NCBI GenBank assembly: GCA_027621895.1
Contig: JAQCAK010000146.1
Span: 1 to 5,721 of the forward strand
Source: Pseudomonadota bacterium
Lineage (GTDB): Bacteria > Pseudomonadota > Gammaproteobacteria > Pseudomonadales > Azotimanducaceae
Length of the DNA: 5,721 nt
Reading direction: 5' to 3'
Made by a program: the position numbers and the translations under genes. Shown here one piece after another: positions 1 through 5,300 of this stretch (within the stretch, counting starts at the first letter, position 1; every line of letters starts with the position of its first letter). The notes under the pieces are model-generated. The model made no database searches and was not told the DNA's origin. It saw only the letters and a program-made list of their open reading frames with translations.

Positions 1-80
1 TCGGCTGGCTTGCCACCGGGCCGCGCCTGAAGGAAGATGCTGCATCACGAGAATGTCTCTCCCAAGGAAGTCCTGGTTAA
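1..80 (+). CDS. C-terminal tail of an unidentified upstream gene (partial)
   Basis: The frame starting at position 3 is open from the window edge and ends at TAA 78-80, giving 25 residues that start GWLATG and end GSPG. The last A of this stop is the first base of the ATG at 80, a TAATG arrangement typical of translationally coupled genes in one operon; this is the main reason to believe the tail is real. The piece is too short to assign to a family, and no domain is recognisable. The frame starting at position 2 is also open here, so an N-terminally longer downstream protein cannot be excluded, though the signal peptide of that protein argues against it. Confidence 0.4.
   Translation, partial: GWLATGPRLKEDAASRECLSQGSPG
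64..70 (+). promoter_or_regulatory. Ribosome binding site that decides the lipoprotein start
   Basis: AAGGAAG lies 9 bases before the ATG at 80, a normal Shine-Dalgarno distance. A second AAGGAAG at 30-36 lies 16 bases before the in-frame ATG at 53, which is too far for efficient initiation. This favours initiation at 80. Confidence 0.6.
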
Positions 81-1075
81 TGATCCCGACCCGTCAACTG
101 CTGAAACCTGATCTGTCGCTGCCCTGTCTGCTGGTGCTGCTGTTGCTGCTGTCCAGTGGCTGCCAGACCGGGTCAGGTGTCGACACCGGGACATTCCAGT
201 TTGCACTGCTGGGCGATAACCCCTATGCGCCGGAAAGCTTTCCGAAGTACGAACGGATGATTGACTCGGTAAATGAAACACCGGACATAGACTGGGTCAT
301 CCACCTTGGCGACATGAAGGACGGTGGTACACCCTGTACTGACGAGGCGTTGGCAGCGATAAAGACACTGAACGACAGGTTCCGGATGCCGTTCGTGCTG
401 ACACCTGGTGACAACGACTGGTTCGACTGCAAACGGGAGTCAGCGGGCGGATTCGATCGCCGCGAGAGACTCGCGAAGATTCGCGAGTTGTTCTTCGCGG
501 AGCAACCGGCGCTGCCAATGAACCGACAGTCCGATAGCGGCCGGTTTCCAGACTACGTAGAAAATGTATATTGGCAGAAGCAGGGTGTCCTGTTTGCGGC
601 ACTGCATGTCGTCGGTGTGAACGGTATTGAGGGCGGAATGGACATTCATGCCGAGAACGTGGCCGCCGCGGTTACCTGGCTGGAAACGGTTTTTTCAGTC
701 GCCCGGCAGGATGACGTGAATGCGGTCTTTCTAGCCATGCAGGCCGATCCCTATCCCTTCAGCGGCGAACGTGGCTGGTTGCTGTCCCTGTGCCCGGGCG
801 GTTGCCCGGACGTTCGTCCCGGTTATGAAGCCCTGCACGCAGCGCTGCTTGAGCATACACGGCAGTTCAGGAAACCCGTGATGCTTGCGGTGGGAGACAC
901 TCACGTGTTTCGTGTCGATAAACCACTGTACGACGGTGATTCACTGGTTGAACACTTTACCCGGGTAGAACCCTTTGGTGAGAACGAGGTTCACTGGGTG
1001 CGTGTGGTGGTTGATCCATCAACACCACAGGTTTTCACGATTCACCAGGAACTGGTACGGGAAAACCTGCGCTAA
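80..1075 (+). CDS. Metallophosphoesterase-superfamily lipoprotein
   Basis: Seen: 331 residues if started at ATG 80. The N-terminus has Arg5 and Lys9, a leucine-rich stretch and SSGC, with Cys28 as the probable lipidated residue; Gln follows, so outer-membrane sorting is likely. The mature part has calcineurin-like phosphoesterase landmarks in order: GDN (45-47), HLGDMKD (75-81), PGDNDW (109-114) and GDTH (272-275), followed by FRVDKP. These correspond to the metal-binding loops of the superfamily, but the canonical GNH[DE] reads GDND and the canonical GHxH reads GDTH. As I recall, this variant belongs to a conserved uncharacterised branch with similar PGDN-W and GDTH-RVDKPL motifs. Inferred role: a periplasm-facing hydrolase of a phosphate ester, substrate unknown. 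The start at 80 is preferred over 53 because of the Shine-Dalgarno spacing, the TAATG overlap with the preceding frame and a tidier signal peptide. Its stop overlaps that of the convergent epoxide hydrolase gene. Confidence 0.8.
   Translation: MIPTRQLLKPDLSLPCLLVLLLLLSSGCQTGSGVDTGTFQFALLGDNPYAPESFPKYERMIDSVNETPDIDWVIHLGDMKDGGTPCTDEALAAIKTLNDRFRMPFVLTPGDNDWFDCKRESAGGFDRRERLAKIRELFFAEQPALPMNRQSDSGRFPDYVENVYWQKQGVLFAALHVVGVNGIEGGMDIHAENVAAAVTWLETVFSVARQDDVNAVFLAMQADPYPFSGERGWLLSLCPGGCPDVRPGYEALHAALLEHTRQFRKPVMLAVGDTHVFRVDKPLYDGDSLVEHFTRVEPFGENEVHWVRVVVDPSTPQVFTIHQELVRENLR
469..488. repeat. Perfect inverted repeat inside the phosphoesterase gene
   Basis: ACTCGCGA (469-476) and its complement TCGCGAGT (481-488) flank a 4-base loop, AGAT. 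Outer arms CCGCGA (460-465) and TCGCGG (495-500) could extend the fold. It lies within coding sequence for a charged helix-like segment (RLAKIREL), so it may be a by-product of codon choice. Confidence 0.5.
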
Positions 1076-2217
1076 ACGGCGCGTTTCCAGCGACGCATTT
1101 CTTCAACGAACAGCGCTGGTTGTTCGAATGCCGCGAAGTGGCCACCTTTATCCAGATCGTTCCAGTACAGGATGTTCTTATAGCGGGTTTCGGCCCAGGA
1201 GCGCGGGGTTCTGACGATCTCTTTGGGAAAACTGCTGACGCCGGTCGGCAGCTGCACCTTCGCAGCCTGCTCGTCGCCAAAGGCCTTGTTGAAGCTTTCC
1301 CAGTAGAGTCTTGCAGAAGACGCCCCCGAGTTGGTCAGCCAGTAGAGCATGATGTTATCGATCATCTCGTCCCTGGTCAGGACGTTTTCCGGATGGCCAT
1401 TGCAGTCGCTCCACTGATACATTTTTTCCAGAATCCAGGCGGCCTGGCCGGCGGGAGAATCTGCCAGACCGTACCCGAGGGTCTGGGGTCTTGTGCTCTG
1501 CTGCTTGGAATAGCCTGAATCCCACTGCTGGTAAAACAGGGCGCCCGCAAGCGCCGCCTTGTCAGCATCGTCCGGGTTTTCCCGGGCCGCTTTGGTTGCT
1601 CCGGCGTTCGGCATATTCACGTGGATACTGGCACAGCGGCCCTTGTCCTGGATGCCGATCGCGGTGGTTACCGCAGATCCCCAGTCACCACCCTGCGCAT
1701 AGTAGCGAGCGTAACCCAGGCGATTCATCAGTTCATCCCAGGCCTCCGCGATCTTCGGTATACCCCAGCCGGTGCTGGCAGGCTTGCCGGAAAATCCATA
1801 GCCGGGCAGGGAAGGGCAAACGATGTGAAAAGCGTCCTCCGGCTGACCGCCGTACTGCTCCGGCTTGGTGAGAGGTTCAATAACTTTGTGAAACTCCACG
1901 ATGGAACCGGGCCAGCCATGGGTGATGATCAGCGGGGTTGCGTTTTTGTGCTCGCTTTTAAGATGGATGAAATGGATATCCAGACCGTCGATCTCTGTTT
2001 TGTACTGCGGGAAGCGGTTCAGTCGTTCCTGGGTGTCATACCAGCGATAGTCGTCGGCCCAGTAGCGGCAGAATGCCTGCTGGTAGGAAAGTGGTACACC
2101 CTGGGACCAGTCATCCACGGTTTCGGCTTCCGGCCAGCGTGTCTGCCGCAACCGGGTCTGAAGATTTTCAATAACATCCGTGGTGATATCGATTTTGAAC
2201 GGTCTGATCTCTGCCAT
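1072..2217 (-). CDS. Epoxide hydrolase, microsomal type (EHN domain plus alpha/beta hydrolase)
   Basis: Seen: 381 residues with no signal peptide, so probably cytoplasmic. Residues about 1-105 match the epoxide hydrolase N-terminal domain (IRPFKIDI near the start, then TRWPEAE, DDWSQGVPL and WYDTQERLN). The alpha/beta hydrolase core follows, with the oxyanion motif HGWPGS (100-105), SLPGYGFSG (136-144) and the nucleophile motif GGDWG, whose Asp178 is the expected nucleophile. Glu333 in FPKEI and His360 in GGHF would complete the triad; their 27-residue spacing equals that between Glu404 and His431 of rat microsomal epoxide hydrolase. Tyr305 may be one of the two tyrosines that polarise the epoxide. 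Expected reaction: hydrolysis of an epoxide to a vicinal diol through an alkyl-enzyme ester; the substrate cannot be read. The ATG at 2217 has only a weak AGGT 8 bases upstream. The gene lies 151 bases downstream of the amidohydrolase on the same strand, and I see no convincing promoter of its own. Confidence 0.92.
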   Translation of the reverse strand: MAEIRPFKIDITTDVIENLQTRLRQTRWPEAETVDDWSQGVPLSYQQAFCRYWADDYRWYDTQERLNRFPQYKTEIDGLDIHFIHLKSEHKNATPLIITHGWPGSIVEFHKVIEPLTKPEQYGGQPEDAFHIVCPSLPGYGFSGKPASTGWGIPKIAEAWDELMNRLGYARYYAQGGDWGSAVTTAIGIQDKGRCASIHVNMPNAGATKAARENPDDADKAALAGALFYQQWDSGYSKQQSTRPQTLGYGLADSPAGQAAWILEKMYQWSDCNGHPENVLTRDEMIDNIMLYWLTNSGASSARLYWESFNKAFGDEQAAKVQLPTGVSSFPKEIVRTPRSWAETRYKNILYWNDLDKGGHFAAFEQPALFVEEMRRWKRAV

Positions 2218-2318
2218 GCCAATTACCTGCTACCGGGTTTCTGAACAGTCTACCGATTTCACCAGGCTCCCGGGACCTGTTCATTCTCCGGGTGCTGTCA
2301 TGGGGGCTGTTCGATGAC

Positions 2319-2343
2319 TCGCCGCCCCGGGACAGGGCGGCGA
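2319..2343. terminator. GC-rich hairpin between amidohydrolase and epoxide hydrolase genes
   Basis: TCGCCGCCC (2319-2327) and GGGCGGCGA (2335-2343) pair perfectly over 9 bases around a 7-base loop, starting 25 bases past the amidohydrolase stop codon. No run of T follows on either strand, so it is not a standard intrinsic terminator. It could be a pause site, a 3'-end-stabilising stem or part of a Rho-dependent end. The 151-base gap (2218-2368) otherwise holds only the short tandem repeat at 2341-2358. Confidence 0.4.
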
Positions 2344-2358
2344 CGGGCGACGGGCGAC
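2341..2358. repeat. Short tandem repeat, 7-base unit CGACGGG
   Basis: CGACGGG occurs twice in full, followed by CGAC, directly next to and partly overlapping the right arm of the GC-rich hairpin. It is too short to classify and may be a slippage product. Confidence 0.6.
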
Positions 2359-2368
2359 TGGTAAAGCA

Positions 2369-4075
2369 CTAGGCAGCCGGTGCTGCCTGACTGCCGCGAA
2401 CCAGCTGGCCGGGCAGGGCGCCCGTCATTTCGCCGTGGTCGCAAATGATTTCACCAGCCTTGATGGTGAACTCTATGCCGTCGGCGCGTTGCAGGAAGCG
2501 ACTGCCGCCGGCAGGCAGGTCTTTCTCGATGTGCCGCGTGTGCAGTTTCAGCTCGTCGAAATCAATGACATTGATATCTGCCTTGTAGCCCTCGGCGATC
2601 AGCCCCCGGTCATTGAGAGAGTAAAGCTCCGCGGGCTGCCGGCAGAGCATGTGGATAGCCTGTTCCAGAGCGATTGCCTGCTTTTCTTTCACCCATTTCG
2701 TCAGCACATAGACGTTGGCACTGGTATCGCAGATGGAGCCCACGTGGGCTCCACCGTCACCCAGTGCACTCACGGTATAGGGATGCGTCAGCAGCTCCGG
2801 AATATGTTCAGAGAAGTTGGCCGCCGGGATGTACACCAGGTTCTTGCCGTTGTTCTCCAGGAAATAGTCATACAGCCATTCCTCCGGGTGTCGACCCTCG
2901 CGCTCTGCCCGCGAAGCGACAGAATCGGATCGTTCAGGCAGGTAGTTGATCGGGTCCTCCAGCGGGTACATGTGGCGGAACCGGGTGTTGAAGATTTCCA
3001 CAAAGACATGAGGATTCTCGTTCTCCTCGCTGAGGATTTTTGCCTTGATCTCGGGATCGCGCAGTTTCTCCATGCGTTCATCCCACGGCAGGTCCAGCAG
3101 GGACATGAAGGTGGGGCGATGGTAGAACGAACTCATGGAAGCGGGGTGTCCCATCAGCATGCCCACGGGGCGGGACAGTACCTGGCCGCGGATATCCAGT
3201 CCGGCCGCCTGCGATTCCTCGATGCGCTTGAGCTGCTCGTGCCACAGGTCCGGCTGATTCGCCAGATCAAGCAGGGTAAATGTACCCTTGGCGCCACTCC
3301 GTTCACTGACTTCACGAATGATACTGAACTCGTCGTCGCCATCTTCCCAGTCGGAAATCATCTGGAAAACATTACCTTTCTCACCTGACAATGCGCTACC
3401 CAGGTCTTTGAGCTCCTGTACAGCGGCCTTGTAGGTAGGAATAAACTCACCCGAGCTGCTGCGGTGAACCAGGGTGCGGGAGGTGGAGAAGCCCACGGCA
3501 CCTGCCTCGACCGCTTCGCGAACCAGCTGCTGCATTTTCTCAACGTCTTCCGGCGTTGCGGGTTCGCGATTAACCGCTCTCTCTCCCATCACATACACAC
3601 GCAGTGGCGCATGAGGGAACAGGGCAGCGATATCAATGTCATGGGCCATGGCCTCGATGGCATTCAGGTATTCAGGAAAGGTTTCCCAGGTCCAGGGCAG
3701 GCCTTCATTCATCGCAGAGCCTGGAATCTCTTCCACGCCTTCCATCAGCTTGACCAGCACTTCATGGTCTTCCGGCCTACAGGGCGCGAAACCGACACCA
3801 CAGTTGCCCATGACCACCGTGGTCGTGCCCAGGTTGGAAGAGGGTTTCAGGTGGGCATCCCAGGTCGCCTGGCCATCGTAGTGGGTGTGCACGTCAACAA
3901 AGCCCGGTGTCACGATCCGGCCCGTCGCGTCAATCACCCGGTCGGCATCACCCTCGATGTTGGGCGCGACCCTGACAATCCTGCCGTCTTTTACAGCAAC
4001 ATCTGCTCGTTGTCGTGCATTGCCGGTGCCGTCAATCACGTCACCATTTCTGATCAACAGGTCATATTCAGCCAT
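2369..4075 (-). CDS. N-acyl-D-amino-acid deacylase-like amidohydrolase
   Basis: Seen: 568 residues, no signal peptide. Residues about 1-60 form the N-terminal beta-sandwich of amidohydrolases (LLIRNGDVIDGTG, then VTPGFVDVHTH). His63 and His65 make the HxH metal motif, followed by YDGQ. GNCGVGFAP (90-98) carries Cys92, matching the metal-bridging Cys of D-aminoacylases. ALGDGGAHVG (437-446) supplies Asp440, the expected catalytic Asp. The C-terminal stretch PAGGSRF, then TGALPG and LVRG (about 521-560) is a hallmark of this branch. Known: related enzymes hydrolyse N-acyl-D-amino acids to a free D-amino acid and a carboxylate. Unusual: the ISHH-type segment that provides a second-metal His in D-aminoacylase appears here as MISDWED, and no clear counterpart of the other His is visible, so the substrate may differ. 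The ATG at 4075 has a good GAGGG 8 bases upstream. A candidate -10 box lies 46 bases upstream. Confidence 0.88.
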   Translation of the reverse strand: MAEYDLLIRNGDVIDGTGNARQRADVAVKDGRIVRVAPNIEGDADRVIDATGRIVTPGFVDVHTHYDGQATWDAHLKPSSNLGTTTVVMGNCGVGFAPCRPEDHEVLVKLMEGVEEIPGSAMNEGLPWTWETFPEYLNAIEAMAHDIDIAALFPHAPLRVYVMGERAVNREPATPEDVEKMQQLVREAVEAGAVGFSTSRTLVHRSSSGEFIPTYKAAVQELKDLGSALSGEKGNVFQMISDWEDGDDEFSIIREVSERSGAKGTFTLLDLANQPDLWHEQLKRIEESQAAGLDIRGQVLSRPVGMLMGHPASMSSFYHRPTFMSLLDLPWDERMEKLRDPEIKAKILSEENENPHVFVEIFNTRFRHMYPLEDPINYLPERSDSVASRAEREGRHPEEWLYDYFLENNGKNLVYIPAANFSEHIPELLTHPYTVSALGDGGAHVGSICDTSANVYVLTKWVKEKQAIALEQAIHMLCRQPAELYSLNDRGLIAEGYKADINVIDFDELKLHTRHIEKDLPAGGSRFLQRADGIEFTIKAGEIICDHGEMTGALPGQLVRGSQAAPAA

Positions 4076-4120
4076 GAAGTGTTCCCTCTGGGATTGCTTG
4101 AATTCGAGTTATTGCCACGC

Positions 4121-4126
4121 AGTATA
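4121..4126 (-). promoter_or_regulatory. Candidate -10 box for the amidohydrolase gene
   Basis: On the minus strand this reads TATACT, 5 of 6 bases of the sigma-70 -10 consensus, and would give a leader of roughly 40 bases. The -35 position at 17-base spacing (4144-4149) reads CTGCGG, a poor match, and lies inside the palindrome at 4140-4154. If real, the promoter is weak or needs an activator. Confidence 0.35.
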
Positions 4127-4139
4127 TCCTAGCTTGACG

Positions 4140-4154
4140 CTGGCCGCAGGCCAG
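4140..4154. repeat. Palindrome at the -35 region of the amidohydrolase gene
   Basis: CTGGCC and GGCCAG form a perfect 6-base inverted repeat around a 3-base centre (GCA on the plus strand). Its position over the -35 region of the candidate promoter would suit an operator. It could equally be a small hairpin in a read-through transcript from the deaminase gene. Confidence 0.4.
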
Positions 4155-4184
4155 TAATTTCCGCCCTTTCCTGATGGCAGGCCA

Positions 4185-4205
4185 CCCTGGGTTCAGGCGC
4201 CAGGG
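4185..4205. repeat. Inverted repeat downstream of the deaminase gene
   Basis: CCCTGG (4185-4190) and CCAGGG (4200-4205) pair over 6 bases around a 9-base loop, 16 bases past the deaminase stop. No T run follows on the minus strand, so it is not a typical intrinsic terminator, though it sits where one would be expected. Confidence 0.35.
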
Positions 4206-4207
4206 AC

Positions 4208-4220
4208 CTGTCGCTGACAG
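4208..4220. repeat. Small hairpin abutting the deaminase stop codon
   Basis: CTGTC (4208-4212) and GACAG (4216-4220) form a 5-base stem with a 3-base loop, beginning immediately after the TGA stop (4221-4223) in the minus-strand direction. The stem is short and could be chance. With the repeats at 4185-4205 and 4140-4154 it fills most of the 145-base gap with potential secondary structure. Confidence 0.3.
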
Positions 4221-5237
4221 TCAGACGGCATCCGGCCAGTGGCGATTGATCTCAGCCTGATCGATAAAGCTGGCAGCCCTGGCGGTTGCGATGCAGTGCC
4301 GGATGTTGTCTGCCGAGAGCCCCAGGGCAGACTCTGCCAGCTGGTACTCCGAGGCCCAGTCGATGCCGAACAGGGCAGGATCGTCGGTATTAATCGTGGT
4401 TTTGACGCCCGCATCGATCAACTGACGGAAGGGGTGCGCGTCGATATTCGGTACGGAACCCGTGAGCACGTTGCTGCTGGGGCAGAGCTCCAGCGGAACC
4501 TCATGCCTGACCACCAGTTCGATCAGCGCCGGGTCCTGAATAATGTGGAGTCCATGGCCGATCCGGTCAGCACCCAGGATTTCGATCGCGTCGCGGACAT
4601 TGCGCCGACTTTCTTCAAGGCTGATTTCACCGGCATGGATGGTCACGCCCAGCCCCGCATTTTTTGCGCGTTCGAACAGCTCCGCGAACTGGTGCCCGGG
4701 AAAATCAATCTCCTGGTCCGCCAGGTCGATCCCCACGAAAGTGTCAGCGTTGCTGATAATGAAATCCGCGACTTTCCCGGCCTCCTGCAGCGGCAGCGTC
4801 CGGCGGATGATGCCAATCAAACCGACGGCGATCGGTGCGGCTGCATCACTGATACCGTCCAGGATGGCGCCATGGATTTCGTCGAAACCGGGCGTGGCGC
4901 GATCGTGCTGAATAAAATCAGGTGAGTAGCGAAGCTCCAGCAGCCGGACATTCTGGGCGGCCGCGTCCTCCACGGCTTCACGGGTCAGCCTTCTGATCGC
5001 AGGCACGTCATGCCAGAGGGCCCTCACCCGATCGAACCCTGCGATCATGGCTTCCAGGCTTTCCTTTGGCTCGGCCACCAGGTAGTCACGACGAAAGGTC
5101 GCGGTATCCGCGGGCACCGGCTTGCCGATCCGCGCGCCAATCTCCATCAGGGTTTTATGGCGGAAGCAGGCTTCCAGGTGACAGTGAAGATCAGTTTTGG
5201 GAAGATCCTGAATCGAAGCTGGAACGCTGGAGGTCAT
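4221..5237 (-). CDS. add: Adenosine deaminase-type purine deaminase
   Basis: Seen: 338 residues from ATG 5237, close to the 333 of E. coli adenosine deaminase. Motifs in order: TDLHCHLE with His18 and His20 (zinc ligands); GIDLADQE (169-176); IHAGE with His201 (zinc) and Glu204 (proton shuttle); RIGHG with His228; CPSSN (252-256); and TDDPALFG with Asp285 and Asp286. Thus all core catalytic residues of the family are present. Expected reaction: adenosine or deoxyadenosine to inosine or deoxyinosine plus ammonia, a cytosolic purine salvage step. Odd: the usual HLDG or HLEG reads HLEAC, and the usual DLAGDE reads DLADQE; both lie near the substrate pocket, so a related N6-substituted purine cannot be excluded. 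A longer reading starts at TTG 5288 but would translate across a perfect TATAAT, so ATG 5237 is preferred even though no Shine-Dalgarno is visible before it. The gene is divergent from the SDR and upstream of the amidohydrolase. Confidence 0.87.
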   Translation of the reverse strand: MTSSVPASIQDLPKTDLHCHLEACFRHKTLMEIGARIGKPVPADTATFRRDYLVAEPKESLEAMIAGFDRVRALWHDVPAIRRLTREAVEDAAAQNVRLLELRYSPDFIQHDRATPGFDEIHGAILDGISDAAAPIAVGLIGIIRRTLPLQEAGKVADFIISNADTFVGIDLADQEIDFPGHQFAELFERAKNAGLGVTIHAGEISLEESRRNVRDAIEILGADRIGHGLHIIQDPALIELVVRHEVPLELCPSSNVLTGSVPNIDAHPFRQLIDAGVKTTINTDDPALFGIDWASEYQLAESALGLSADNIRHCIATARAASFIDQAEINRHWPDAV

Positions 5238-5244
5238 AGAACAG

Positions 5245-5287
5245 TGTCTGGCAAAAGTGCAGATTATAGGCACAGGCGACTCAGACA
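5245..5287. promoter_or_regulatory. Nested dyad symmetry in the divergent promoter region
   Basis: Two inverted repeats share nearly the same centre, at about 5265-5266. The outer arms are TGTCTG (5245-5250) and CAGACA (5282-5287); the inner arms are GTGC (5257-5260) and GCAC (5270-5273). They bracket the TATAAT of the deaminase and lie upstream of the SDR, a suitable place for a regulator controlling both genes. The arms are short, so chance is possible. Confidence 0.3.
5263..5268 (-). promoter_or_regulatory. Perfect -10 box for the deaminase gene
   Basis: The minus strand reads TATAAT, an exact sigma-70 -10 match, giving a predicted RNA start near 5256 and a leader of about 19 bases before ATG 5237. 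The best -35 candidate, TTGTCT (minus strand, 5283-5288), matches 4 of 6 bases but is only 14 bases away; the positions at 16-18 bases match poorly. No strict extended -10 TGn is present. Confidence 0.55.
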
Positions 5288-5289
5288 AC

Positions 5290-5293
5290 GAGG
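5290..5293 (+). promoter_or_regulatory. Ribosome binding site of the SDR gene
   Basis: GAGG lies 7 bases before the ATG at 5301, a normal position, and supports this start. It abuts the outer arm of the dyad at 5245-5287. Confidence 0.6.
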
Positions 5294-5300
5294 TTAAAAC

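Noticed and set aside
53..79. ATG 53 as the start of the lipoprotein
   Set aside because: Ribosome site spacing of 16 bases is poor, and ATG 80 has a better site, a TAATG overlap and a cleaner signal peptide.
1621..2244. A 207-residue plus-strand open frame opposite the epoxide hydrolase
   Set aside because: It is antisense to the catalytic core of a clear alpha/beta hydrolase and has no support of its own.
2218..2368. A separate promoter for the epoxide hydrolase
   Set aside because: TAGACT on the minus strand resembles a -10 box, but no acceptable -35 accompanies it, so it was not called.
2435..3388. A 317-residue open frame on the plus strand, antisense to the amidohydrolase
   Set aside because: It lies wholly inside a gene with strong family motifs, has no recognisable domain and no clear ribosome site, and long antisense frames are common opposite GC-rich genes.
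3464..4132. A 222-residue plus-strand open frame opposite the start of the amidohydrolase
   Set aside because: No domain or signal is recognisable and it runs through the candidate promoter of the real gene; best explained as a coding shadow.
4134..4139. TTGACG on the plus strand as a -35 box
   Set aside because: No suitable -10 follows at 16-18 bases and no plus-strand gene starts before 5301.
4239..4925. A 228-residue plus-strand open frame opposite the deaminase
   Set aside because: It mirrors codons of a well-supported enzyme and shows no protein-like motifs of its own.
5238..5288. N-terminal extension of the deaminase starting at TTG 5288
   Set aside because: The extension spans the perfect TATAAT, begins with a rare start codon and adds residues not expected before the family's usual N-terminus.
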